Assembly: GCF_002099425.1 (NCBI RefSeq)
Contig: NW_018343987.1
Coordinates: forward strand, 15,687,501-15,751,500
DNA length: 64,000 nt
Direction: 5' to 3'
Origin: Phascolarctos cinereus
Taxonomy: Eukaryota > Chordata > Mammalia > Diprotodontia > Phascolarctidae
The notes below the pieces were generated by a model. That model saw nothing but the letters and a program-made list of their open reading frames with translations, ran no database searches and was not told the DNA's origin. Shown in pieces: positions 1-9,345 of this stretch; the stretch's first letter is position 1; each line of letters starts with the position of its first letter. The position numbers and the translations under genes were made by a program.

Positions 1-640
1 AATGAACTCCAAGAGGCTGAACACTAAGTGTTTCTGTGTGTTTAGAGGATTTGCAATCTTTTCCCTAATTAGGAAGATTAGGGGGTCTGGGGAGGAGGCT
101 TCACTTCTACATGTGAAGCCAGCACTTAAACTATGTGGCATTTCTTTCTCCCTCCTCATCCATTTGTTCAAGCCAAGTTACCTTCCATCTCTAAATGTGC
201 TCAGGTTAAAATGGAACAATATGGAAAGTTGCCACTTGACTAAGATCAGAATAAAATAATCAAAATATGTAACATGTTTCTCCTTTGAACAGATGGCCAG
301 GGAGTTAGACTCATCACATTCAACATCGAAAATGAATCAGAACCTCATCTTTCTGTATAATCAAAAATTCACTCATAGCATGTACCACAACCAAGTGCAA
401 GTCAGTGGTTCCCATCAGTAAGTCTTGGAAAATTTCAGAAAGATATGCTATTAATTCAGACATAGTCCCTTTTGGAACTTTCTCTTCAGTCTAGCAACCA
501 AAATTTAAATGTATGAGACAGGGGCATGTAGGAATGGCAGGGAGGAAGAAAAACAGAAGACTTGTAAATTCCTCATGTCATTTGGAGATGGAAGACACAA
601 ATGAGATCTAAAACTGCCACTTGAATTGATTGTGCATGTT
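1..640. other. Unique sequence holding a candidate exon
   Basis: No repeat family is recognised here. The stretch is AT-leaning, without tandem structure, and holds the exon-like segment at 293-417 described separately. Several short open frames exist, but none shows a recognisable domain. Confidence 0.5.
293..417 (+). other. Candidate internal exon (open 125-bp segment between splice-like sites)
   Basis: The segment follows a good 3' splice-site match (pyrimidine-rich tttctcctttgaacag, AG at 291-292) and precedes a consensus-like donor GTAAGT at 418-423. The frame starting at base 293 is open for 41 codons plus two bases, begins MARELDSSHSTSKMNQ, and would hit TAA right after the donor if unspliced. 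One other frame closes early and the third after about 21 codons. I do not recognise the peptide. An open frame this short has about a one in eight chance of arising randomly, so the call rests on the combination with the splice sites. It could equally be chance in unique DNA. Confidence 0.18.
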
Positions 641-696
641 TGAGAGACAGAGACAGAGACAGAGAGAGACAGAGATAGAGAGAGAAAGAGAGAGAG
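641..696. repeat. (GA)n/(GACA)n-rich simple repeat
   Basis: Imperfect purine tract mixing GAGACA and GAGA units over about 56 bp. The spurious Ser/Leu-rich frame on the minus strand comes from it. Confidence 0.9.
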
Positions 697-1045
697 TATC
701 TCCCTCATCTTCTAGGGCCCTGAAACTCACCATTACCTTTCAGTAGCCTTGCCAGTAAAAATTACTCCATGTATATTTTCCCATTATTTTCCATTCAAAT
801 AATACAAAAGTCACCCAATTTCCTTTTTTCTCCCTATATAAGACAACCTAGTTTAACACTCATCATCTTATACCTAAACTATTACAAAATCATCTCAATC
901 ACTCTTCTTGCCTTCAGGATCTACCCTTCAATCCACCCTACACACATCTTTCTCAAACACTTCTTTCATTATGTCATTTCCCTGCTCAGAATCACCCAAT
1001 AGCTCCCTATTACCCATGGCATAAAGTCTAAACTCAAGAAAATAA

Positions 1046-1500
1046 ATATGTAGCATGATGAAAAGAGCACTGACTTTGGAATCAGTGGACCTCAATTCAA
1101 ATCCTACCTCTTACCCTTAAAACTAGTGTGACTTTGGGCAAGTCATTTAACTTCTGTATTAGGAGGCTAGGTGGTACAGTGAATGGAGCTCTAGACCTGG
1201 AGTCAGGAAGATCTGAGTTCAAACCCAGCCCCCAAATTGCACTTTATCCAAATTTATATGCCCCTTCTAGCTCTACGATCTTAGGCAAGTACTTAACTTC
1301 TGTCTGCCTCAATTTCCTCAACTGCAAAATGGGAATAATAACAGCACGTATCTCCCAGGGATGTTGTCAGCATCACATGGGATAATATTCATAAAGTGCT
1401 TTGCAAATATTAAAGAACTATATAAAGGCTTTCTTCATCTGTAAAATAGTTTGTTGGACCAGAGGGCCTCTGAGCAAACTTCCAGCTCTAAACATATGAT
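1046..1500 (+). mobile_element. MIR3-type CORE-SINE (L3/CR1-type tail), split by a second SINE
   Basis: The head and core lie at 1046-1158 (ending tttgggcaagtcatttaact) and the tail resumes near 1432 with cttcatctgtaaaat and a ttggaccagagggcctctga-type L3/CR1-like end. The intervening 1161-1431 is a separate full SINE, so this copy is the older host. Confidence 0.65.
1161..1431 (+). mobile_element. MIR/THER1-type CORE-SINE with L2-type tail, nested
   Basis: Full-length order is visible: tRNA-like head (ggctaggtggtacagtg), CORE (cttaggcaagtacttaactt), a run reading aaaatgggaataataacagc, and an L2-like end with ataaagtgctttgcaaatat. It interrupts the MIR3-type copy around it. Confidence 0.75.
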
Positions 1501-1715
1501 ACAAAACCTGGCATCCAAGGTAATCTACAATCTGGCCGAAATCTGCTTTTTTAAGTTATGTACTTCCCTATACAAACTCTTAGCTTCAGTCATACCACTC
1601 TCTTCACTGTCCCCCCAAACAGCCTATGCTTATTCCTGTCCCCCACTTTTGCGCATACTGCTCCCCTCTTCTAAAGGAAGCCTTTCCCAATCTGCCTTAA
1701 ATCTAGCACCTTCTC

Positions 1716-1862
1716 AGGGGCAGGTAGGTGGTACAGTGAATAGAGTACTGGCCCTGGATTCAGGAGGACCTGGGTTCAAATCTGGCCTCAGACACATAAC
1801 ACTTACTAGCTGTGTGACCCTGGGTAAGTCACTTAACCCCATTGCTACCCCCCCAAAAAAAA
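1716..1862 (+). mobile_element. Poly(A)-tailed CORE-SINE (WSINE1-like)
   Basis: A tRNA-derived head and CORE end directly in a C-rich run and poly(A), as in L1-mobilised SINEs. Target-site duplications of 17 bp (1699-1715 and 1863-1879, 15 of 17 identical, aaatctag..ccttctc) bound it exactly and lie within the L2, so it is clearly younger than the L2. WSINE1 is named from memory of Australian marsupial SINEs. Confidence 0.8.
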
Positions 1863-2030
1863 AAATCTAGTGCCTTCTCTCCACTGATTATTTTCAATTT
1901 ATCCTTCACATAACTTTTCTGGGAATAGTGGTATACATGTTATCTTCCCCGCTTGAGAACAAGGATCATCTTTTGTCTTTCTTTGTATCCCCAAAACTTA
2001 GCACAATGTCTGACACATAGTAGGCACTGA

Positions 2031-2612
2031 AGCCAGCATTGACTATGTGGTATTTCTGCCTTTTCATATCCAAAGTCATTCTCAAGGTCCACTCTCAGGG
2101 TAAATGCAAGTCAACAAAACCCCAACAAAACATACACCTATTGAGGGACTATTTTTTAAAAAGGGTAATCAGAATGTACTGAAGGTTAATCAAGGAAGGT
2201 TATCTGGAAGAAAGGCATTGGATCAAGCCTCATAGGAGTAGAAAAACATGAGCTCTAAACTATGTTAAAATGTCTTTCAAGAGAAGAGGGAGTATCCAAA
2301 ATGCCCTCTTAATTTTCTCCTATTTTTGCTCAGTGTTTCGAATCTCCAAACTCAAAGAGTAAGTAATGTGATTTTTTTCAAGGATAGAAAGGCCCCATGC
2401 AAGGTTAGGTTATAGAAGTTGGAAATAATCTCACTTGGATACTTTATCTTTGCTTTCTCAAGCTGGACCTACAACACAAAGCCAAAGGTTGGTTCCATGA
2501 AACCACCATTCAGGCCATCCTGGGTGAGATTTGGATCTACGTGTGCTCTGGAAAGAACCTCTGAAACTACTATGAGTGGACACCAAAAAGGGAAGTGTAG
2601 TTATTTCAGTTC
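2031..2612. other. Unique sequence, no gene seen
   Basis: No recognisable repeat except weak L2-like similarity around 2180-2260. Short open frames only, no conserved motif. Confidence 0.4.
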
Positions 2613-2640
2613 AATCTAATTCAACAAACATTAAGTATTC

Positions 2641-2754
2641 CAGTGACTTGCTCCAGGTCACACAGCTATTAAGTGTCTGAGGCTGGATTTAAACTTAGGT
2701 CTTCCTGACTCCAGGTCATGCACTCTATACACTGAGCCAGCTAGTTGCCTCAAT
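2641..2754 (-). mobile_element. CORE-SINE (MIR-type) head and core
   Basis: The reverse complement reads from the tRNA-like head (gaggcaactagctggctcag) to the CORE (gtgtgacctggagcaagtca). It is truncated at the tail and inserted into the 3' end of the L2 (-) copy. Confidence 0.75.
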
Positions 2755-3109
2755 TAAATTACAGAGTCTTACATATCAATCTAAAGAGTTAGTAATTTAT
2801 CCTCGAGGCAGTAGGGAGCCAGTGAACATTTTTGAGTGGGGAATGACACGGTAAGACTTGTGCATTAAGAGACTGATTTTGGCATTGGTATGAAGGATGG
2901 ACAGAAGTAGGAGAAACTGGTGATAGGGAAATCAGGAGGCTTATATAATCATCTAGGTGAAAGTCACGTGATAAGAGTCTGATTTGGGGTGGGGGGTGGT
3001 TATGTTGTATGTAGAGAGGAGTGGCCAGATTTAGAAAATAATGAGAAAGGAGAATTAATAGTATCTGACTATTGATTGAACATACCAGGTGAGGGAGAAA
3101 GAAGTCAAA

Positions 3110-3212
3110 GATGATTTGCCCAAGATGATACAGGTTGAAGGTAATAGAGCCAGCTTTCAAACCCAAGTACTCTAAGAATCCAGTATTCTTTCTTTTGTAC
3201 TTTGTAGCCACA
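3110..3212 (-). mobile_element. MIR-type SINE fragment
   Basis: Degenerate MIR core on the minus strand (gatttgcccaagatgataca then tttcaaacccaagtac). The copy is old and its ends are uncertain. Confidence 0.5.
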
Positions 3213-3322
3213 GGGCCAGGTATATTGATTTTGAAACCATCTCCATAAAGCTGACAGGAAAAGCCACAGAAGTGAATTAGTTCACTAGAGGAGAGTATAG
3301 AGAAAGAATGAAAAGAAGGTAA

Positions 3323-3423
3323 GGACTCCTATGACCACTAACTTCCAGTAGACAGTTGACTCCACTTCTTTGGTATCCACTCACTTCTCATTTCCGTAAG
3401 ATGTGAATTTCATTTTAGTACTC
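3323..3423 (+). repeat. Left arm of a 101-bp inverted repeat
   Basis: The reverse complement of 3842-3942 matches here at 100 of 101 positions; the single difference is G versus A in tttcc(g/a)taag. The sequence is out of L2 order at this place, so this arm looks like the derived copy. A spacer of 418 bp separates the arms. Confidence 0.95.
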
Positions 3424-3439
3424 ACATTTTAGTTGTTGG

Positions 3440-3597
3440 GATGTATGTGGCTTGTCCTTCATTCTCAAAGAACACGTAACTTGCAAATGAATTGGATTTT
3501 ACTGAGGGAAGGCTGTGCAAAGTCACCAACCTCACTTTCTCCTCCAGAGCCATCTGGGTCCAATGGCAAGATATAAATCAGGATGACTGGAGATGGC
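3440..3597 (+). mobile_element. Unclassified interspersed repeat A, copy 1
   Basis: Starts around tgtccttcattctcaaagaa and runs to ggatgactggagatggccca. I remember this kind of sequence as a common marsupial interspersed repeat but cannot name the family. A partial second copy lies at 27848-27965. Confidence 0.5.
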
Positions 3598-3841
3598 CCA
3601 GCGGTTGTTGGGTTAAAAGTATTCTGAAAGGTAGATAAACCAATAAAGGTCAAAAAGGTGTCAATAAAAAAGTAAAATATCTATAGGAAAAATGGCACCA
3701 CAGAATTCAAGAGAGGGGAGAAAACCCAAAAAGAGAGGATGGTCAACAATAGCAAAGACTGGGAGGATAAGGACTGAGGAAAGGCCGTTGGATTTGACCA
3801 TGGAGAGGTCATGGGGCACCTTGGGGAAAGCAATTTCAATA

Positions 3842-3942
3842 GAGTACTAAAATGAAATTCACATCTTATGGAAATGAGAAGTGAGTGGATACCAAAGAAG
3901 TGGAGTCAACTGTCTACTGGAAGTTAGTGGTCATAGGAGTCC
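3842..3942 (-). repeat. Right arm of the 101-bp inverted repeat
   Basis: Near-perfect reverse complement of 3323-3423. This arm continues the neighbouring L2 (-) block in order: it aligns to the homologous segment of another L2 (-) copy around 21633-21745 (shared aatgagaagtgagt). It is therefore probably the original of the pair. Confidence 0.95.
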
Positions 3943-3944
3943 AG

Positions 3945-4470
3945 GGTATGATGTTTAAAGAGTTTGAGAGACATGATTTCTGCCTAATTAATCATTTTAT
4001 TAATAATGCTATCATATTGCAAGTAAAAAAGGTCAGTGGCACTTTCAAATGCCAAAGACGAATCATGGTGGTGGGTTCACAGATTACCTGATGTTGGAAG
4101 AACAGGTGTTCTTGAAGGTTGCAGTCAAGTCTGCTTGGTTAACAAGTAATGAGAAAGAATGAATATTACAATGAGAGGTGGACCTATTCTAATGAGGGGC
4201 TGGGGGAAATGTAACTTTGATTATGTCATTTATTTCTAAATTGCCCAACCTTAGACAATTTAATCAAAGAATTTATTCCCACCTAAAGCTGTGTGGAGCA
4301 CAATGGGCTTCCTCACCTTAGCTTAAATTCCTTGTAAGGTTGGGTGGAGTATGAACAAGATTGAGGAGAAAGTCAATTCAATCTCATTATCAGCAATGTC
4401 CTTCAGAGACAGAACAATTTACAGGCTTCTGAAAATATCCTGGTCCTAATTCAATAATTGGTTATTAATA
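3945..4470 (+). mobile_element. Unclassified interspersed repeat B, copy 1
   Basis: Aligns over its whole length with 51985-52510: shared taattaatcattttattaat, aatgagaggtggaccattc-like and cctaattcaataattg blocks in the same order and orientation. No coding capacity is seen. The class is undetermined: LTR-related or a DNA transposon are both possible. Confidence 0.7.
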
Positions 4471-4904
4471 TGTGGGAGTGTTGTGGTTTGGGTGCTGAGA
4501 ACCCAGAAATGTAAGGGTACAGGGCATCTGCCTCAAAAGAATTCAACCACTCAAGCCTTCCATCAGTCAAAGTAGCGAGGTTTATTTGTGAGGCCAATAG
4601 AAGTGGGCCAATTGAAAGCCCGGCAGAGTTCCTAGAGAGTCTGCATATTTTGATGAGGATGGGACTGATACTTTTATACAAAAAAAGACTGTGAGAAGAT
4701 TTGGTTTGGATTAAGGAATGGTCCTTAATCCTGGGGGTCCCAAGTGAAACACTGAAGGGATCTACATGGGATTAAGGAGTATCAAGTAAGCCAATTAAGT
4801 AATCAAGGTGGGTTGGGGTGAGCCACATGCCTTGGGCCAAGGCACCAGTAACTTAGGTTGCTGAAATGTATGGGAAAATTCAGGGTTCAATTCCCTTCAC
4901 CCCA
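4471..4904 (-). mobile_element. Solo LTR of an endogenous retrovirus-like element (fossil)
   Basis: On the minus strand the segment starts TGGGGTGAAGGG and ends in CA. It has a TATAAAAG box at 4671-4678 and an AATAAA poly(A) signal at 4581-4586 about 85 bp further on, which is the U3-R-U5 order of an LTR. No matching internal region lies beside it, so a solo LTR is the simplest reading. The family is not identified. Target-site duplication is not evident. Confidence 0.6.
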
Positions 4905-4933
4905 TCAGGAGAAATAACTATTTTTCTCAAGAG

Positions 4934-5075
4934 TGACAGATTTAGATTGGAAGGGAACTTAACATCATCCAGTTCAACCCATTCATTTTATAGCTGAGGT
5001 AACTGCGGTCCAGAGAGTTTAAGACAGTGACTTGCCCAGAGTCACATAACTAAGACAGTTAAGTGTCTGAGACCA
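4934..5075 (-). mobile_element. MIR/MIR3-type SINE
   Basis: Minus-strand CORE-SINE: ttagattggaagggaactta at the tail side (L3-type end), then gaggtaactgcggtccagag, gtgacttgcccagagtcaca and tgtctgaga. Old copy. Confidence 0.7.
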
Positions 5076-5499
5076 AAGGACCTCTTACAGCTAAGGATAT
5101 GAAAAAAAAAAATCATTATTTCTAGGTGTTTAGTAGAATGAAGGGTAGCAGAATCAAAGATGTGATTTTTGTTTTGTTTTGTTATAATATGGGAAATACC
5201 TAAGAATGTTTGTAGGCAGTGGGGAACAAGTCAGTAGAAACAAACTGAAAATGAAGAAGAATGATAAGACATGAAGCAGAATCCTGGAGGAAGAAGGAAG
5301 GGATGGGGATCATGGGTACAAGTAGAGAACTTAACCTTGGCAAAGGAAGCAAGTTACCTCATCATCTGAGATGGAAAGGACAGGCAAACGTAAATAGGTT
5401 TTGAGACACAGGGAAGGATAGAGGGAGCACATGACAGATGGCCTCAGTCAGAGTCAGAGGAAAAAAAGATCCAAAGTATCTCCCATGTTGGCTTCTCCA

Positions 5500-6060
5500 T
5501 CAATGTAAAACTTCATGCTTTCAAAGCCATTTCCCCAAAATTAACTGAGATATTGTGATTTAAAACTATGATAAACTTGTGGGTGTAAGAGAAGAAATTG
5601 ATATTTTAACACAACTCATTAGAGTGCCTTTATTAACTCCAGAAATAGAAAGTGGATATAAAATAGAAAGATTAGTTCAAAATCAACCTAGAGCCGCTGA
5701 GGGCATCTGCAATTCCAGGCACATTAATTGCTAGGTAGTCTCATTCCTGATTAAATAAGAAATCGCAAATACCATTAGACAATTGTGATTAAACGTGTGT
5801 CAGTCTAATTGAATGTGTGGTTTATTGCCTTCCTCTCAGAGTGTAGGTCACCTTCCTGTTTTGTAAATTTGGAAAGGGCAAATCTATGAGGTGACAACAC
5901 ACGCAGCCATTATTCCTCAAGCAGCCCTGCAAATCCTCTGAGTTGTATCTTAAAATATAGCTGTATTTGCAAGATGGGAAGGAACTCTCTGTACAATTGA
6001 GAACTTGAGATGATGGAAATAAATCCCACTTAAAAATGTCAAGGCTGTGCACTTGTCCCT
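5500..6060. promoter_or_regulatory. Candidate conserved non-coding element
   Basis: Repeat-free block with an unusually dense set of homeodomain-type cores (taat/atta: cattaattgctag, ctgattaaataag, gtgattaaacgtg, gtctaattgaatg) and balanced unique sequence. It has the texture of a developmental enhancer. No coding frame is preserved. The call is by appearance only, because conservation cannot be tested here. Confidence 0.3.
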
Positions 6061-6640
6061 CTCATCTCATTACCTGGCTTCTTTTCCTGGTTACAGAGTC
6101 CCTTATGCTCTATCTCTTCATGCCCTGGGCACGGCCACAAGGGTCAAGGGGATTTGTATATCTTCTTTGTTCCAAGAAGCCCTGAGTCCCTGAAACCAGA
6201 TCTTGTTGGGAGCTCAGAGATCTGAATTACCTGTGTCTCCTCCTCCTTCCTTCATCAGAGCTACTAAATTGCTTTAGACCGAGGAGTCCCCTAAGGTTCC
6301 TTCTCCTTCATTTCTCATAGATCTACCTACTGGATAAACTGTGTCATTCCCCTGACTAATGTCCACTGCCCACTCGTGTGGAGGTCTATAGATCAATCTC
6401 CAGGTTCTCTTGCTGAGATTGAGACACAAGCAGCCGAGCAACAAGTGTCTCAGCTCTATGCTCCTACAACTACTAGAGGACCCCACTGCTCCGCAGATCA
6501 TGACACTTCTGTAGCCATTCAGTGGGTTTCCTGAGGGATTCTTGAACCTCTACAGTGAATGGATTGCATCAATACAAAGACCATGGACATCCTAAGGAGA
6601 ATTTGTGCAATAGGTCCCGGTCTCTGCTCTTGTTGCCCTG
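6061..6640. other. Unique sequence, no gene seen
   Basis: No repeat family, tandem structure or coding motif recognised. Confidence 0.4.
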
Positions 6641-6878
6641 AGAGGCAGCTAGGTGGTACCGTGGATAGAGAAGTGGCTTTAGAGTCAGGAAAACATGTTC
6701 ATGAGTTCAAATCTTAACTCACTTTCCTTATCTGTTTCCTCAGTTTTGACTCAGTTTCCTTATCTTTAAAGTGAGCTGGAGAAGGAAATGACAAACCACT
6801 CCATTATCTTTTCCAAGAAAACCCCAAATGAGGTCACAGAGAGATGGACACAGCTGAAAAATAATTTAACAATAATAA
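6641..6878 (+). mobile_element. CORE-SINE with RTE/BovB-type tail
   Basis: Full order is visible: head aggcagctaggtggtaccgt, core, then gagctggagaaggaaatgac and ccaagaaaaccccaaatgag, ending gatggacacagctgaaa. The distal part resembles the 3' end of RTE/BovB LINEs (Mar4/RTESINE-like, named from memory). Confidence 0.8.
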
Positions 6879-7426
6879 CTTCTTACCTTGTCCCCTTTTA
6901 CATTCTGCTCCCAAAAAATCAACGTCGCCCCAACTACTCCCTCTATTTCCAGAAACCCATTCTAAGTATCGAAGCCTTTCACAACCTGGCTCCAACATAC
7001 CTTCCCAATTTTATCTATTACTCCCCTTCATTTATTTTACAATTCAACAAAACTGGCCTTTTTGCCTTTCCTTATACAAGACATTTCATCTCCCCTCTTT
7101 ATAGCTGAGGCACAGGATATCTCCCATACCTGGAATGCATCATGACTCTTTCTTCCCCTCTCCCTAGTAGAATCTCTTGTCTTCTTAAAAGCTTAGCTCA
7201 AATATTACCTCCTACATGAAGCCTTTCCTGATTGCCTTAACTGTTCATGCCTCCTCATCCCCAATCATTTGTATTTATTTTTTGTACATTTGGTGTTACT
7301 TATACTCTGACATTCTGACTCCCTCAATAGACTGTCAGCTCCTTGAGGGCAGGCATGGCTTCATTTCTGTCTGATCTGTATCCTCAGATCCTAGCATAGT
7401 CCCTAACCCTTAAAAAGTTTGTTGAT
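6879..7426 (+). mobile_element. L2 LINE 3' end
   Basis: RT C-terminal region (aagcctttcacaacctggct) through the 3' UTR (gactgtcagctccttgaggg, 7330-7349) to the terminal gatcctagcatagtccc block. The 106-codon frame at 6788-7108 combines the SINE tail with this L2. Confidence 0.85.
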
Positions 7427-7674
7427 AGCAATAGCTAGAGCTTACGATGTGATGTGTACCCAGATTTATGTACAATTATTATCTCATCTGATTCTCACAA
7501 TACCTCTAAGAGATTGGCACTGATATTAATCTCATTTGACAGACAGGGAAACTGAGGCAAACAGAGGTTAAATGACTTGCCCCAGTTCACACAGCCAATA
7601 AACATCTGAGGCTGGATATGAACTTGGGTCTTCCTGACTCTAGGCCCAGTGCTCTAGCTATTGTACCCCCCAGC
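7427..7674 (-). mobile_element. MIR SINE, nearly full length
   Basis: The minus-strand order of MIR is complete: the attattatctcatctgattc tail, agggaaactgaggcaaacag, atgacttgccccagttcaca, then the head side with cttcctgactctaggcc and tattgtaccccccag. Confidence 0.8.
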
Positions 7675-8000
7675 CTATTGAACTGAACTGAATTGACCAG
7701 AGAGAGGAAATTTCTGGATGAGCATAAGTCTCCCATACCAGCCTCTGACCTCCCTGAGTCTGAGTCACCTTATCTGTACCATGACAGTGTCAGCCTACAT
7801 GACTTCTCAGGTCCCTTCTAGTTCTTGTTCTAGGATCCTGGGTTCCTATGACCAACCCATGTAATGCAGGAGAGAAAAAAACCTAGAACCCTAACAAAGA
7901 GAATTGGAGGACAACCGTTCAAATCTATGCATGTTTTTAGAATTCCAAGAGGAAGATCACACCACCATCAGACAGGATTTGACACTTCCACCTCATGGGG

Positions 8001-8178
8001 TCTTAGACTTTAGAGTTAGAGAGTTTATGAGATCATCTAGTCCCACTCCTCATTTTTACTGATTGGGAAACAGTAAAGTGACTTGCCCAGACTCTACAGC
8101 TAGTAACCAAAAGAGAATGGATTTGAACCGAATTCTCCAGTGCCGGTGCTCTTTCTCCTACACCATGCCACCTAAATG
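8001..8178 (-). mobile_element. MIR-type SINE
   Basis: Contains gagatcatctagtcccactc, agtgacttgcccagactcta and the head side ctttctcctacaccatgcca. The tail side is of L3/MIR3 type. Confidence 0.7.
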
Positions 8179-8271
8179 GGCTAGCTCTGTTCTGTTGTCA
8201 ATGAACACTAGAAAACTCCTGCCCTTCTGGAATTACAGAAAGAACTTTTGAGGTCATCGAGGAATCATAGG

Positions 8272-8508
8272 TTATTGGTTGGTTGTATCCAACTCTTTAT
8301 GACCTAATTTGGGGTTTTCTTGACAAAGATACTGCAATGGTTTGCCATTTTCTTCTCCAGCTCATTTTAAAAATGAAGAAACTGAGGCCAACAGGGTTGA
8401 GTGACTTGCCCAGGATTCCATAGCTAGTATGTGTCTGAGGCCAGATTTGAACTCAGGTCTTCCTGACTCCAGGCCCAGCACTCTATCCATTGTACCACCT
8501 AGCTACCT
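8272..8508 (-). mobile_element. CORE-SINE with RTE/BovB-type tail
   Basis: The minus-strand copy begins with the RTE-like tail (tgtatccaactctttatgac), then tttgccattttcttctccag and the core, and ends with the head (taccacctagctacct). It appears to split an older SINE tail, since gaggtcatc before it pairs with tagtccaa after it. Confidence 0.8.
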
Positions 8509-8510
8509 AG

Positions 8511-9210
8511 TCCAATTAATAACTGAATACTTCTAAGTAATATTTGTAACTAGCTTCTGCTTGATGACTTCTCGTCAGAGATAATCAACTACTTCCTAAG
8601 GTAGAAACTAGTAAGACTAGTTCAGGGGTGGAGAACCTGCTCTAGTTTCTTGGTCAGTTTTTTACCTGAAAAAATAATTAGATTTGGTAGGAAGCTTGTT
8701 GGTTCTAACAAGAACCAGTTGTTGGAGACCTCCTACCACACAGAAATGAACAATTAAGCATCATGCTTCTTCAATCTAAACATCCCAGTCCCTTCAAAAA
8801 AGTTTAATTCAAAGGGGGATCATTTGAATTGTTGGGTTTTGAAAGACGGACATTGAGCCCTTCAACACGGTAGCAGATTTGTAAAACTTAAATGTATGTA
8901 GACTAGATAAGGACCTATAGGTGGTTTTGATTATGGAGGAATGGTCAAAAGGCTTTGGCCACAAAGTGTAAAGCAGAGACAGGCTACCAAAAGTTGGTGG
9001 GAATGCTGGGCTTTTGCAGGCTTGGTGTGAGACTGGCAGGTCAGAGAATCTGGACAGGAGATATCAAAAAGAGAACAGCAGAGAAGCCTGAGCATACACC
9101 AAGTATGGACAAAAATGGGAAGTGGAATGGGAGCTACATCAGAGACTGGGTCCTGGTGGGATAGGATCCAAGTCGGTACTGGTTGGGGCTAGACTAAAAC
9201 TGTAAGAAAC
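8511..9210. other. Unique sequence, no gene seen
   Basis: No recognisable repeat or coding domain. A 69-codon frame at 8955-9164 shows no motif. Confidence 0.4.
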
Positions 9211-9345
9211 AATCAGGCCTTTACTCTGCTACTAACCATATAGCCTTGGCTTAATCCATTAATCTCTCTGACCTCAGCTTCTCTGTCTATTAAATGGGGA
9301 CAATGAGGAAATGAATAGTAAAGCGCTTAACTGTAAAACGCTATC
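9211..9345 (+). mobile_element. MIR-type SINE, degraded
   Basis: Core-like tatagccttggcttaatcc, then ttctctgtctattaaatggg and aatagtaaagcgcttaac. Old plus-strand copy. Confidence 0.45.

Larger units (their letters stand above)
850..2030 (+). mobile_element. L2 LINE, 3' part, interrupted by SINEs
   Basis: Blocks at 850-1045, 1501-1715 and 1863-2030 are collinear with the L2 3' region: reverse-transcriptase C-terminal coding DNA, then the 3' UTR with the diagnostic terminal stretch (cttagcacaatgtctgacac, 1999-2018). Two or three SINEs split it. The 139-codon frame at 1451-1870 is a chimaera of L2 and SINE and is not a gene. Confidence 0.8.
2613..5465 (-). mobile_element. Long L2 LINE copy, heavily interrupted
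   Basis: Blocks at 2613-2640, 2775-3110, 3240-3322, 3660-3942 and about 5170-5465 follow L2 order on the minus strand, from the 3' end upstream through the RT region (for example ggcagtagggagccagtgaa, and ggataaggactgaggaaagg). Inserted material includes SINEs, the left arm of an inverted repeat, two unclassified repeats and a solo LTR. The 140-codon minus frame at 2789-3211 is a degraded L2 RT C-terminus running into other sequence. Confidence 0.7.

Noticed and set aside
1161-1240. tRNA-like heads of the CORE-SINEs as tRNA genes
   Set aside because: They carry A/B-box-like traces but no cloverleaf with an anticodon arm that I could support; they are SINE heads.
1451-1870. 139-codon plus-strand frame
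   Set aside because: It joins a MIR3 tail, an L2 3' UTR and a WSINE1-like SINE; not a coding gene.
2789-3211. 140-codon minus-strand frame
   Set aside because: Its C-terminal part (CHSPLKNVHWLPTASRINY) is the decayed end of L2 reverse transcriptase; the rest is other L2 and MIR sequence.
3424-3841. CRISPR-like or phage-like reading of the inverted repeat region
   Set aside because: Only one pair of inverted arms, no spaced direct repeats, and the context is vertebrate LINE/SINE DNA.
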